From the NCBI GenBank assembly GCA_003524305.1, contig DQHW01000002.1, positions 827-63,077 of the forward strand: DNA of 62,251 nucleotides. The letters run 5' to 3'. The position numbers and the translations under genes are program-made. Positions 16,598-25,436 of this stretch are shown here, one piece after another (within the stretch, counting starts at the first letter, position 1; each line of letters starts with the position of its first letter). Source of the DNA: Anaerolineaceae bacterium. Its GTDB lineage: Bacteria; Chloroflexota; Anaerolineae; Anaerolineales; Anaerolineaceae. The notes under the pieces were generated by a model. It saw nothing but the letters and a program-made list of their open reading frames with translations, searched no databases and was not told the DNA's origin.

Positions 16598-17359
16598 ATG
16601 GGCTACATAGATTTAACTAAGAAAAATATTGGTCCAGAACACATTTGCTGCGGGTTTTCAGACAAAAAATGTACTGAAGGAACCCAGCTCAAAAAGCAGT
16701 GGTTAACCAGCGAATTTGACCACGGATACGTTTTTCGCAGGTTGGATGAACGCGCGAAAGTGTTTGTAGAATACGGTCCTTCAGAATCCGCGTGGGTGCC
16801 GGTAAGCGCCCCCAACACTTTGATGCTGGGTTGTTTCTGGGTTTCAGGCAGTTATAAGGGCAAAGGTCACGGCAAGGCATTGCTAAATTCAGTGATCGAA
16901 GATGCCAAAAGACAGGGCAAAGACGGGGTGGTTACAGTGGCCGGCACGAAGAAGTTTCACTTCATGAGTGACACCAAATGGCTGCTGGATCAGGGATTTG
17001 AAGTTTGCGACTCTACCGCCAATGGTTTTAGTCTGCTGGCTTACAATATCGGTATATCAGATAACAAACCTGCATTCAAAGATTGTGTGAAGAGCGGAGA
17101 ATGCCCCGATAAGAACGGACTCGTGGTTTACTATACCAACCGCTGTCCGTTTTGCGAGTATTATGTCAACGAAGTGCTGGTGAAAACTGCCTCCAGACGT
17201 AATCTATCTTTGAAGATCATTAAGCTGGAAAGCATGGAAGAAGCTCATTCCGCGCCAACGCCGGCAACCCTCTTCAGCCTGTTCAAAGACGGCAAATTTG
17301 TGACCACTGACCTGAGCGTCTGCCTGGATAATCGTTTTGACAAGGTGGTGACCCACTAA
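16598..17359 (+). CDS. GNAT acetyltransferase fused to YoaP-like domain
   Basis: A 253-residue protein. The ATG at 16598 has AGGAAGGTG seven bases upstream and is chosen over a start inside the DUF4332 gene. Residues about 70-150 are a GNAT domain (FWVSGSYKGKGHGKALLNSVIED carries the CoA loop). The C-terminal 90 residues resemble the YoaP-like domain, with a thioredoxin-type TNRCPFCEYYVNEV motif at about residues 181-195. A conserved Cys cluster (HICCGFSDKKC) is at the N-terminus. The reaction is unknown, but the Cys pair suggests redox or metal handling. Confidence 0.8.
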   Translation: MGYIDLTKKNIGPEHICCGFSDKKCTEGTQLKKQWLTSEFDHGYVFRRLDERAKVFVEYGPSESAWVPVSAPNTLMLGCFWVSGSYKGKGHGKALLNSVIEDAKRQGKDGVVTVAGTKKFHFMSDTKWLLDQGFEVCDSTANGFSLLAYNIGISDNKPAFKDCVKSGECPDKNGLVVYYTNRCPFCEYYVNEVLVKTASRRNLSLKIIKLESMEEAHSAPTPATLFSLFKDGKFVTTDLSVCLDNRFDKVVTH

Positions 17360-17455
17360 GAAACAGAATCCACCCCTTATTATTAGGTAAAAAATTTGCT
17401 ATAGTGTGATGGATTGCACTTATTCTTTTTATTGTAATAAGGAGGGATTTTTGTG

Positions 17456-17854
17456 ATGAAAACTAAAAAAGTGTTTATCTATAACTATCGCACGATGATT
17501 ATCGTTGCGCTCATCAGTGGATTCATGAGCGTCGGGTTTCAACTATTTGAAGGATTTGAATTGCTGGGTTTCATGTTGGCAGTGGTTGGAATCGGCGCAT
17601 TAATCGGCAGCAGCAAAATCACGACAGCTTCTGAACCCCGTTTGTCAGAAAAGAGCTACAAGACAGCCTTTGAATGGCTCTTACTGATCATGATGTTGGC
17701 AATGGTATTCTTGATGATTTCCAACGGATTCAGGGTGTTTCCAAGTGTTAATGATTTTCTTAGCACCCATTGGCCCGGGTTGATGCTCTCCGTGATGTGC
17801 ATCGTTTTGGGAATGTCAGGACTGAAGCAATCCAATCAGATACACAGCGTTTGA
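17456..17854 (+). CDS. small membrane protein, four hydrophobic segments
   Basis: A 132-residue protein. The ATG at 17456 follows GGAGGG eight bases away; a GTG one codon earlier is also possible. Hydrophobic stretches lie near 12-30, 33-50, 70-90 and 105-122, giving about four membrane helices joined by short polar loops. No family is recognised. It sits 96 bases after the GNAT-YoaP gene and 30 bases before the ACT gene, so it may share a transcript with the latter. Confidence 0.6.
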   Translation: MKTKKVFIYNYRTMIIVALISGFMSVGFQLFEGFELLGFMLAVVGIGALIGSSKITTASEPRLSEKSYKTAFEWLLLIMMLAMVFLMISNGFRVFPSVNDFLSTHWPGLMLSVMCIVLGMSGLKQSNQIHSV

Positions 17855-17884
17855 TTTTTTACTTACGAAAAGGCTGCCTTAAAC

Positions 17885-18286
17885 TTGCCCATTACTGATC
17901 TCGACCAACTGATAAAAAGAATGCAACCGGTTTTAAACCCCGGTGTGTTTGCGTTTGTCTCGGTAAATAGTGCTGAGGCATTAAAATCCGTGAAGGTGAT
18001 CGCCTCGATCTGGGAAGATGAGGGGTATTCTGCTGTGATTGAAGAAAGAGATGCGCTGTCGCTCGGACTGAAGATCATGTTCCGCGCGGGGTGGATCACG
18101 CTCAACGTCAACTCTGATTTGCAGGCAGTGGGGCTGACCGCGGCTTTCGCAGGCGCATTGGGCAAGGCCGGCATAAGCTGCAACGTGGTGGCGGGTGCCT
18201 GGCATGACCACATATTTGTCCCCATTGAACGGGCATCCGCGGCAATGGATGTGCTCAAAAACTTGCAGAAATCAGTCAATGTATAA
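17885..18286 (+). CDS. ACT domain protein
   Basis: A 133-residue protein fitting stand-alone ACT-domain proteins. It opens with LNPGVFAFVSV, then SIWEDEGYSAVIEERDA, TLNVNSDLQAVGLTAAFAGALGKAGISCNVVAGAWHDHIFVP, the typical ACT strand-helix pattern with a Gly turn. Such proteins bind amino acids and modulate enzymes or transcription. The start is uncertain: a TTG at 17885 without a clear Shine-Dalgarno, or the ATG at 17921. Confidence 0.72.
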   Translation: MPITDLDQLIKRMQPVLNPGVFAFVSVNSAEALKSVKVIASIWEDEGYSAVIEERDALSLGLKIMFRAGWITLNVNSDLQAVGLTAAFAGALGKAGISCNVVAGAWHDHIFVPIERASAAMDVLKNLQKSVNV

Positions 18287-18310
18287 ACCTATAAAACGAA
18301 AGTCAGATAA

Positions 18311-19021
18311 ATGATCAAGTTAAGAACAGAGTTCCTTAAACTGGATGACATCAAGATGGCCTTTACTCAACACGGAGAAGGTTCAAATTTGCTGCTGCTG
18401 CATGGCAACTCGGGCAGTAAGGCAATATTTAAAAAATATCAACTTGATTATTTCTCAAAATATCACACAATCGCCCTCGACAGCCGCGGTCACGGCCAGA
18501 GTCGATCTAAAGACCACAGTTTATCTTATGAGCAGCAAAGCATGGATGTTATAAACTTTTGTAAAAGCAAAGGAATCACACAAGCCAATGTGATTGGCTA
18601 CAGCGACGGCGGAAATCTGGCATTATGGCTGGCAGTTAAATCGCCAGAAATTTTCACCAAGGTTATTGCGATTTCTCCAAATACCCTGGCTAGCGGCAAT
18701 AAAGATGGGGTGATTGCCGCCATCAATCGTTATCTTCTTACCATGAAGCGGCTGCGAAGATTTGGTCTTCCCACCAGAAAGCAAATCATGCGTTTTGAAC
18801 TCATGCTGACCGATACCGGAATCACCGAGGATGATCTGCAAAATATCAAGACCGAGGTGAATATCCTGTATGCTGAAAAGGATATGGTCAAAGATGACCA
18901 TATTTTGTATATGGCTGATAAAATTCCAGGATGTCAACTTCATAAAGTGATGAACTGCCATCATATAAGTATCCCATTTCAAGAGGAAACGATCAAAATT
19001 TTGCAGGAATTTTTGAAGTAA
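18311..19021 (+). CDS. alpha/beta hydrolase
   Basis: A 236-residue protein with LLLLHGNSGSK (oxyanion HG at 31-32), DSRGHGQS, the nucleophile elbow GYSDGG (Ser98), an Asp in AEKDMVKDDH near residue 196 and His in MNCHHISIP near 219. The complete Ser-Asp-His triad and the short cap place it among small esterase-like or C-C hydrolase-like enzymes. The substrate is unknown. It begins 24 bases after the ACT gene. Confidence 0.85.
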   Translation: MIKLRTEFLKLDDIKMAFTQHGEGSNLLLLHGNSGSKAIFKKYQLDYFSKYHTIALDSRGHGQSRSKDHSLSYEQQSMDVINFCKSKGITQANVIGYSDGGNLALWLAVKSPEIFTKVIAISPNTLASGNKDGVIAAINRYLLTMKRLRRFGLPTRKQIMRFELMLTDTGITEDDLQNIKTEVNILYAEKDMVKDDHILYMADKIPGCQLHKVMNCHHISIPFQEETIKILQEFLK

Positions 19022-19075
19022 TCTAAAGAACACATTTCCCGCATCTTGCTTGAAAAGGGTATGTAATTTTTGCTT

Positions 19076-19166
19076 CGCCCCAAACCTCTCCAACTCCACA
19101 AGAAGGAGAGACGCGAACTCTGTTAATTCGAGCGAAACAAGTGGCAGCAGGAGAGGGGCTGGGGTT
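19076..19166. repeat. imperfect inverted intergenic repeat
   Basis: CCCCAAACCTCTCC near 19079 is the imperfect complement of GGAGAGGGGCTGGGG near 19152, with a Glu/Arg-like AGAAGGAGAG segment between. The sequence resembles widespread mobile-like intergenic sequences with CTCTCC/GGAGAG arms seen in many bacterial genomes. It sits in the 255-base spacer between the hydrolase and LysE-type genes and codes for nothing obvious. Confidence 0.45.
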
Positions 19167-19276
19167 TATGAGTGGATTTATTACTCAAGAACGACAAACC
19201 AACTTAATTCCCGTTAGCTTGTTACGGGGAAGATTCATTTAGAAATTTGGAACTATTTTAGAAAGGAAATTGATAG

Positions 19277-19891
19277 ATGATAAACTCTGAGTTTCTGTTG
19301 GCTTCACTCGTTGTTATATTAATCCCAGGTACTGGAGCTGTCTATACCATCAGTACTGCACTTTCTCAAAATTGGCGGGCAAGTATCGCTGCAGCCATCG
19401 GTTGTACTCTTGGTATTGTTCCGCATATTGTGGCGAGTGTGTTGGGGTTGTCTGCCATCATGAATATGAGCGCCCAGGTTTTTTCTGCAATAAAAATAGT
19501 TGGCGCGGTTTACTTGTTCTACCTGGCCTGGAAAATGTGGCGTGAGGCTGGTTCCATGGAAATGGGAGGCAAAACATTTGAATCAAAGCCGTTTAAGATT
19601 ATTTTAAAAGCAATCGCCTTAAACTTGTTGAATCCAAAATTGACCATTTTTTTCTTTGCCTTTTTACCTCTGTTTATTTCAAAGAGCACAGTTACTCCCA
19701 CCTTTGAAATGATTAAACTAAGTATTTTGTTTATGGTGATTACATTGGTCGTTTTCGCCATTTATGGGTTATTAGCAAGCGCTATAAGTTCATCCATAAA
19801 GAATTCGCCCAAAATAATGAAATGGATCCAACGGACTTTTGCGGTTATTCTGGCAGGTTTTGCAGTGAAGCTGGCGTTCACTGAGAAATAA
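19277..19891 (+). CDS. LysE/RhtB-family amino acid exporter
   Basis: A 204-residue membrane protein with about six helices. The N-terminal VVILIPGTGAVYTISTAL is the family signature (normally PGP), then a small loop with RASIAAAIGCTLG, LFYLAWKMWREA, and KAIALNLLNPKLTIFFFAFLPLF with the conserved NPK. Members export amino acids such as lysine, homoserine or threonine. AAAGGA lies before the ATG at 19277. It is a single gene with its own terminator. Confidence 0.9.
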   Translation: MINSEFLLASLVVILIPGTGAVYTISTALSQNWRASIAAAIGCTLGIVPHIVASVLGLSAIMNMSAQVFSAIKIVGAVYLFYLAWKMWREAGSMEMGGKTFESKPFKIILKAIALNLLNPKLTIFFFAFLPLFISKSTVTPTFEMIKLSILFMVITLVVFAIYGLLASAISSSIKNSPKIMKWIQRTFAVILAGFAVKLAFTEK

Positions 19892-19901
19892 TCAGCCTAA
19901 T

Positions 19902-19933
19902 AAAAAACCTCGAGCATCACTCGAGGTTTTTTT
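19902..19933. terminator. rho-independent terminator, bidirectional
   Basis: CCTCGAG (19908-19914) pairs with CTCGAGG (19920-19926), flanked by six A on the left and seven T on the right. It serves the exporter gene and, in reverse, the pilin gene at 19953. Confidence 0.9.
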
Positions 19934-19952
19934 GGTTGTGCAATGAATCGTA

Positions 19953-20108
19953 CTAGACAGCAGAAAGTGAATTGTTAATCTTGCTGAAGACACCGCCAAT
20001 TTGAGGTCCGAGCAAGCGCAAGACAACAATTACGACCACAGCGATGAGCACGAGGATCAGTGCATATTCGATCAAACCTTGACCTTTTTCTTTCGGGGCA
20101 AATAACAT
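19953..20108 (-). CDS. Flp-type pilin, 51 residues
   Basis: A short gene with AAGGAGA nine bases before the ATG at 20106-20108. The product reads MLFAPKEKGQGLIEYALIL, then a continuous hydrophobic helix to about residue 33 and a short polar tail. Basic residues, a Gly-Gln-Gly-Leu-x-Glu-Tyr junction (cleavage after Gly, Glu at +4 or +5) and the hydrophobic helix are the class III/Flp pilin signature. Mature pilin would be assembled by a Tad-type secretion machine, but none of its genes is in the window. Confidence 0.85.
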   Translation of the reverse strand: MLFAPKEKGQGLIEYALILVLIAVVVIVVLRLLGPQIGGVFSKINNSLSAV

Positions 20109-20344
20109 ATTATTTCTCCTTGTTCAATAAATGAATGTTAATTCAATTATAACCATAATAGTTATGAATACAACGGTTTGACATTACAGCGACATTACAA
20201 TAAAATTCCTATTTACCGATTTTGACGGATTTTCCAAAAAAGATATCGAAATATCGGCGCTTGTAGAAATATATTTTAGAATTTGAAGCAACCTGACCTA
20301 TAATTACGTGATACGTACATTTTTATGTCGGGAGAATATCGAAC

Positions 20345-21604
20345 ATGTCATTGATGAACAAATTCAGGTTGAATATTATTTTGTTTTTGATCTTTGTGCT
20401 ATTGGTTGGATGTTCCCAACCGGCAGCGGTGATTCCAATTGCCACCCAAAATGTTAAAGATGAGGCGACCGAAACCGTAACTGAATCATCAACGCCTGTC
20501 TGGCAGGTTACGGATGCAGGTCCGCTGCAATTTAGTGCAGGAGCCACTTTCATGCAAACACCTGGCGATTTGCATCCATATTCCGCCATCCGCTTTACCG
20601 TCACAGCCTTACAGGGGCAGCAGGTTTCGATGTGGTTGACCACTGAACCGGCATCCGTAGAATCAGACCTGGCAACATTGACCATTATGGATGCGGCAGG
20701 AACCATTTTAACCAGCGAGCCGCTGACTTATTGGAGTCAGGTTTTACCGGTCGATCAAACTTATACTGTTGAAATCAAGTCATTGGCGAAAGAAGATATC
20801 CTGTATTCATATAAAATTGAAATCCCTGCTGAGACAATTGATCCGGCTTTTGGTGCTGTTTACGAACCCATTGAAATTAGTTTATGTCAATTGCTGCAAC
20901 AAGAAATGCTCACTGCATTAAATAAAGAGGTTTACTTTGAATCTTATGCACCATTTTTGGATGCAGTCGGCGGCGAAGCCGGGCAAGGCTGCCGTCTGAC
21001 GGCCACTGGCACTGGTGCGGATTTCTCAGATGCGGGCAGCGTGGTCCACACACTGATCAGTACTGTAGGGGCTGGTTGGACGCAGGCACAGAACTATTCA
21101 GCAGACGGTGTTACCGGTTCTGCTGCGGGTTTGTATCGAGATATGGGTCTGATGTTGATCAAAGTCAACTGGAAACCAGAAATGGGAGTGGAATGCCCCG
21201 CTGACCAGCCGTTGGATGTCTGTGGTTTGACCCCGGAACAGAAAATTTATTCAATTGAGGTTGATGTGGCTCAAAACACGACCGGCTTTTCAATGGATGG
21301 TCACTGGGTGGATGCCAGCACAGGATTCACCCTTGATCTCTATCAAGATTGGAAACAAATTTATGGTCAGCACGTGTTTGTAATTCAAGATGGCAGCAAG
21401 ATTGATTCTCTTGAAGCTTCGATTAACGGTTGGTTGAAAGGCACGGTTGCCACAGTGCAGTTCCAAAGTTCGTTTACTGATCAACCAGGCACGGCCGAGA
21501 TCACCTATATTGATGTCAACACCATCCAATGGAAGATTATCGCGGCGCCAGCCGGAGAGTATTATTTACCCATGGAAGCCAGGCTTACGCGCACAGCACA
21601 ATAA
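20345..21604 (+). CDS. secreted lipoprotein of unknown function
   Basis: A 419-residue protein with a signal peptide ending in LLVGC (Cys23) and a Thr/Glu-rich linker to about residue 50. Residues about 60-165 look like a beta-sandwich (FRFTVTALQGQQVSM-like strands, DLATLTIMDAAGTIL). The rest contains two Cys-bearing segments (CQLLQQEM, GQGCRLTATG) and a final HWVDASTGFTLDLYQ domain. It is not recognised as a known family; the lipobox places it outside the membrane. GGGAG precedes the ATG by ten bases. Confidence 0.7.
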   Translation: MSLMNKFRLNIILFLIFVLLVGCSQPAAVIPIATQNVKDEATETVTESSTPVWQVTDAGPLQFSAGATFMQTPGDLHPYSAIRFTVTALQGQQVSMWLTTEPASVESDLATLTIMDAAGTILTSEPLTYWSQVLPVDQTYTVEIKSLAKEDILYSYKIEIPAETIDPAFGAVYEPIEISLCQLLQQEMLTALNKEVYFESYAPFLDAVGGEAGQGCRLTATGTGADFSDAGSVVHTLISTVGAGWTQAQNYSADGVTGSAAGLYRDMGLMLIKVNWKPEMGVECPADQPLDVCGLTPEQKIYSIEVDVAQNTTGFSMDGHWVDASTGFTLDLYQDWKQIYGQHVFVIQDGSKIDSLEASINGWLKGTVATVQFQSSFTDQPGTAEITYIDVNTIQWKIIAAPAGEYYLPMEARLTRTAQ

Positions 21605-21662
21605 CAACTTTCAAAGCTATAAACGCTATAATTATTTACAGTGTCAGGTAAAGCGAGAAAAA

Positions 21663-22502
21663 ATGAATCTGAGCGATATTGTTAATCGAAGTGAGAAGGC
21701 GATTCCATGGAGGGAAGGCGAAAAAATCCCGTGGGATGAACCAGCGTTCAGTCAACGCATGCTGCGCGAGCACCTATCGCAAGAGCATGATGCAGCCAGC
21801 CGCAGGTTTGAAATCATTGACCAGCATGTCAACTGGATCCATCATGCTTTGTTGAAAGAACAACCTTCCAGGCTTCTTGATCTGGGGTGCGGGCCAGGAT
21901 TTTATGTGTCGAGGTTGGCTAAATTGGGTCACTCTTGCACCGGGGTTGATTTTTCGCCAGCCTCCATCGAATATGCCAAAAAGCAGAATGAGGTGCAGCA
22001 CACCGGATGCACTTTTATTCAACACGATTTGCGCTCCCTTGATTTTGGCAGTGGTTACGATCTGGTGATGCTGATTTATGGTGAATTTAACACCTTCCGC
22101 AAGCCAGACGCCCGAAATATTCTTATAAAAACACACGAGGCTTTAAAGCCTGACGGACGATTGTTGATTGAATTAAATTCATATTCCTGTCTGCATGGTT
22201 TTGGGTTGGCAGCATCTGGCTGGCACGCCAGCCAGGGCGGATTGTTCTCTGATCATCCTTATCTCCTAATGGAAGAAAGTTTTTGGAATGAAGAGATGAA
22301 AGCTGCCACGCGTAGAATGTTTGTGATTGACGCGGCCAGCGGCGATGTTCAGCAGATGGCAGATAATCACCAGGCTTACAGCGAAGATGATTTACGAATT
22401 TTGACTCGCGAGTGTGGTTTTTCCAGGGTAGAGTTTCATGCCAATTGGCCAGGATTGTGTGATGATTCTGGTGATTACCTTTTGATGGTTTGCGAGAAAT
22501 GA
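21663..22502 (+). CDS. class I SAM-dependent methyltransferase
   Basis: A 279-residue enzyme. The start at 21663 follows the lipoprotein stop by about 60 bases; a longer in-frame reading overlaps that gene and is rejected. The SAM-binding motif I is LLDLGCGPGFYVSRLA (about residues 76-91), with the acidic end of strand 2 at GVDFSPAS and motif III at LVMLIYGEF. It lacks features that would name the acceptor. Its stop overlaps the next ATG by four bases (ATGA). Confidence 0.87.
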   Translation: MNLSDIVNRSEKAIPWREGEKIPWDEPAFSQRMLREHLSQEHDAASRRFEIIDQHVNWIHHALLKEQPSRLLDLGCGPGFYVSRLAKLGHSCTGVDFSPASIEYAKKQNEVQHTGCTFIQHDLRSLDFGSGYDLVMLIYGEFNTFRKPDARNILIKTHEALKPDGRLLIELNSYSCLHGFGLAASGWHASQGGLFSDHPYLLMEESFWNEEMKAATRRMFVIDAASGDVQQMADNHQAYSEDDLRILTRECGFSRVEFHANWPGLCDDSGDYLLMVCEK

Positions 22503-22873
22503 ACAGTCAGGAAGGATTGGAATACATCCGCGGGTATTTTGATGATTTATTTGTCAAACGAAATATCGATACATTGGATGATTATCTAGATAAGTCTTAT
22601 TTTGATGACGATATCGGCGATCCATCTGTGGATCACATTCAAAATTCAAAAGAATTTTTACAGAACCTTTTTTCTTGCGAACCCGCCATCAACGTAGAAG
22701 TCTTGGATGCCAAGGTGTATGACGCTGTGATTACCGCTTACCTAGAATGGTACAAAATGAATTCAAACAACAGAGAAACAATACGTAAAGGGGTGGCAAT
22801 TTTTGTCATGAATGGCAAGCAGATTGTCAAGCGGCACACATTTATCTATCAATCAAGCGAAAAGGTAAACTGA
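22499..22873 (+). CDS. SnoaL/NTF2-like protein
   Basis: A 124-residue protein that starts at the ATG in the ATGA overlap with the methyltransferase. The pattern YFDDLFVKRNIDTLDDYLDKSYFDDD, then VDHIQNSKEFLQNLF and a C-terminal run of strands (AVITAYLEWYK, GVAIFVMNGKQIVKRHTFIY) fits the NTF2-like cone fold of SnoaL-type proteins. Such proteins bind small ligands or act as cyclases or isomerases; the role here is unknown. Coupled translation suggests it works with the methyltransferase. Confidence 0.7.
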   Translation: MNSQEGLEYIRGYFDDLFVKRNIDTLDDYLDKSYFDDDIGDPSVDHIQNSKEFLQNLFSCEPAINVEVLDAKVYDAVITAYLEWYKMNSNNRETIRKGVAIFVMNGKQIVKRHTFIYQSSEKVN

Positions 22874-22931
22874 AGATATCCTGAAAATTAAATTTGAGTG
22901 ATAATTAAGGCATTAAAAAATAAGAGGTTGA

Positions 22932-23810
22932 ATGGGCAAACAAACCATATTGGTCACCGGCGGCGCCGGGCATGTAGGTTCGCATCTTGTTGAGCTTTTA
23001 AACGAAAACCCCAATAATAGGGTGATCTCGCTGGATAACTATTTCAATGGCAGTGAGAAAAATCACGTCCCCGGAGCGGAGTATCGGCACGGACACACCA
23101 AGGATATTGAGACTCTGGTGCCTGAAACGCCTGACCTGCTTTATCACCTTGGGGAGTACGCACGCATCACACCGTCGCGTGAAGAACCGGCTTTAGTTTA
23201 TGACATGAACATTACGGGCACCTTTGCGGTCGTGGAATATTGCCGCCTGCACAAGGTGAAAAAACTGGTGTATGCAGCCTCCAGCACGCGCTTTGCGGTT
23301 GAGGGCAACGGGCGTCATCAAAACCCTTATTCCTTCACCAAGTCAGTTAATGTGGATTTGATCAACGATTACGGCAAATGGTACGACCTTCCTTACGCGA
23401 TTTGCTATTTTTACAACGGCTTTGGTCCACGTGAAAGGGGAGAGGGCAAGTACGCCACGTTAATTGCCAGGTATGAGCAGCTTTACCTCGAAGGGCAGCC
23501 GTTGACTGTGGTCAAACCTGGGACGCAGAAACGCGCTTTTACCTATGTAAAAGATCTTGCACGTGGCATCATGTTGACCGGCGAAAAAGGCTGGGGAGAC
23601 GGTTACGCCCTGGGTGCAGATCAAAGCCACTCAGTGCTTGAAATTGCCGAGGCCTTTGGCGGCCAAATCGAGTTTGTTGACGGCTACCCTGGCCGTGAAG
23701 AATCGGCGAACGATACCTCCAAGGTGAGAGAAGAGTTGGGCTGGCATACAACAGTGGATATCATGGACTACATCCAGGCGTTTGTGAAGGAACATAAACG
23801 AGATAAGTGA
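22932..23810 (+). CDS. NAD-dependent epimerase/dehydratase
   Basis: A 292-residue extended SDR enzyme of the GalE/WbpP type. TGGAGHVGSH (9-18) is the NAD-binding loop, LDNYFNG follows, and the catalytic Tyr-x-x-x-Lys is in NPYSFTKS near 133-137, with Ser in YAASSTRF. It likely epimerises or dehydrates a nucleotide sugar. It is shorter than GalE (about 340), mainly in the C-terminal substrate domain. It is the last core gene before the AT-rich HD-domain insertion. Confidence 0.88.
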   Translation: MGKQTILVTGGAGHVGSHLVELLNENPNNRVISLDNYFNGSEKNHVPGAEYRHGHTKDIETLVPETPDLLYHLGEYARITPSREEPALVYDMNITGTFAVVEYCRLHKVKKLVYAASSTRFAVEGNGRHQNPYSFTKSVNVDLINDYGKWYDLPYAICYFYNGFGPRERGEGKYATLIARYEQLYLEGQPLTVVKPGTQKRAFTYVKDLARGIMLTGEKGWGDGYALGADQSHSVLEIAEAFGGQIEFVDGYPGREESANDTSKVREELGWHTTVDIMDYIQAFVKEHKRDK

Positions 23811-23842
23811 TTTTCGGCAGGTTTTAATTATAAGGAGGGGTG

Positions 23843-25273
23843 ATGAATCCATTATTTCAAGCAACTGAAATGTTAATATTTGAAAGACAAACTTCAAATA
23901 GATTATGTTATTTTGATAATTTTATTTTGAATGCCATAAATGCGTACAAAATGAAAGGATCAAAAGCAAATAAAAATAAAAGATTTATTGAGGAATTATC
24001 ACCTATCTGGAATGAATATGAAAAAGGTGAATATGAAAAGGTATTTCTTGAATTTATGAAACTTGAAACAGAACTTGAGGCGGTTACTAATGATCATTCT
24101 GAACATATCAGTCATGTAATTCAAGAATTTCTATTTGGGTATAACATACTAACTAGTTGTAAGTGGATCTTAAAAGAATACCATTATATTAGTGGGTTAG
24201 CAGATTCTCGAAGCGATTATTGTAAATTATTATTTTCTTGGTTATCAGCTTCATTATTTCATGATATTGGATATGATATTGAGGAGGCTTCAACAGAAGA
24301 GGAAAACCGAATAAGTAAAAATAAATTTTGGGATTTCTTGTCGGCAAGAGTTACAAATGTAGATCAAATTGATTTTATTGATAATTCAGCTCAAGATTTA
24401 ATTACAAATATCATTATTCCTGAAGTCAATAATAATACGAATAATAATTATATATTTGAAAATTTTATTAAATTGTTTAAAAGAAAAGATGATAAATTTC
24501 CTTATTGGTATAAATATGATCATGGCCTAATTAGCGCTATTAAGTATCTATCTGAGCTTCAAAAACTCGAAAATAATCTTGGCCCAAGATTTTTAAACTG
24601 GGGACCAAATATTAACGCAGCACTTGCAATGGCATTTCATAATATTCGATATAAAGAAATAAAAATGAAAATTAGTTGTAGTAATCCAAAAACTCTAATT
24701 CTATATCTAATCATTATTTGTGATGAAATACAAGAATGGGAGAGAGAAAGAATTGATTTTGATATTGTAAATATAAAAAACCCTAAGAAAAATATTAAGA
24801 CCGAGCTTGATGGGATATATTTTAAGGACGATAAAGCATTCCTCATAATCAATCATATTTGTGAACTTGAAGATAAAGAAAAAGAATATACTAACGAACT
24901 AATAAAGGACGTAATTAATCAAAAAAAGTCATACCCAATTGATGTATTATTTCCAGATTTACCACGTTCTTTGGATTTTAATGAGGATGAATTTATTCAA
25001 AAAACAAAATTTGATATAAGCGAATCTTTAGTTTATCCAAGGGATATTATTACAAGTGCAAGTTTTGTTGATCTTTCGAATATTGGCTTTTCAATAGGTG
25101 AAATTCGCGAAAATCCAAAATTTCAAGCGATTATAGAACGAAATCAAAAGATATTTGGAACAAAATGTGAAAAAGATATTTTGTTACCTACAAAACCACA
25201 TCCAATTTATAGGATTTATCTTGAACACAGAATAAATAATGTACCTTTATTAACAGTTGTATTTCCATTTTAA
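23843..25273 (+). CDS. HD-domain protein of unknown function in AT-rich insertion
   Basis: A 476-residue protein with AAGGAGG directly before the ATG at 23843. The HD-superfamily pattern is seen: DHSEHISH (His85/88/91), LFHDIGYD (His140-Asp141), KYDHGLIS (His227), AFHNIRYKE (His266) and ICDEIQEW (Asp294), which would bind metal for phosphohydrolase activity. The remaining 180 residues are not recognised. Codon use is strongly AT-rich (Asn, Ile, Lys), unlike the epimerase and ACT genes on each side, so horizontal transfer is likely. A defence or nucleotide-signalling role is possible but unproven. Confidence 0.7.
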   Translation: MNPLFQATEMLIFERQTSNRLCYFDNFILNAINAYKMKGSKANKNKRFIEELSPIWNEYEKGEYEKVFLEFMKLETELEAVTNDHSEHISHVIQEFLFGYNILTSCKWILKEYHYISGLADSRSDYCKLLFSWLSASLFHDIGYDIEEASTEEENRISKNKFWDFLSARVTNVDQIDFIDNSAQDLITNIIIPEVNNNTNNNYIFENFIKLFKRKDDKFPYWYKYDHGLISAIKYLSELQKLENNLGPRFLNWGPNINAALAMAFHNIRYKEIKMKISCSNPKTLILYLIIICDEIQEWERERIDFDIVNIKNPKKNIKTELDGIYFKDDKAFLIINHICELEDKEKEYTNELIKDVINQKKSYPIDVLFPDLPRSLDFNEDEFIQKTKFDISESLVYPRDIITSASFVDLSNIGFSIGEIRENPKFQAIIERNQKIFGTKCEKDILLPTKPHPIYRIYLEHRINNVPLLTVVFPF

Positions 25274-25436
25274 GTTGTTACTGAAATTCATTTTCGGTCT
25301 TAACCTTTTCACTGTTAATGCAAAGGTAAGCATAGATGTTTTCACTATCAATGAAGACATTGATTTTTTTGATACAAATTCAAAACAGCTATTGGGTATA
25401 ATGAATCCATTAAATCTAAATTCATCAGGTAAAGTC

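Noticed and set aside
21447..21662. N-terminal extension of the methyltransferase
   Set aside because: It overlaps the lipoprotein coding region and has no family similarity.
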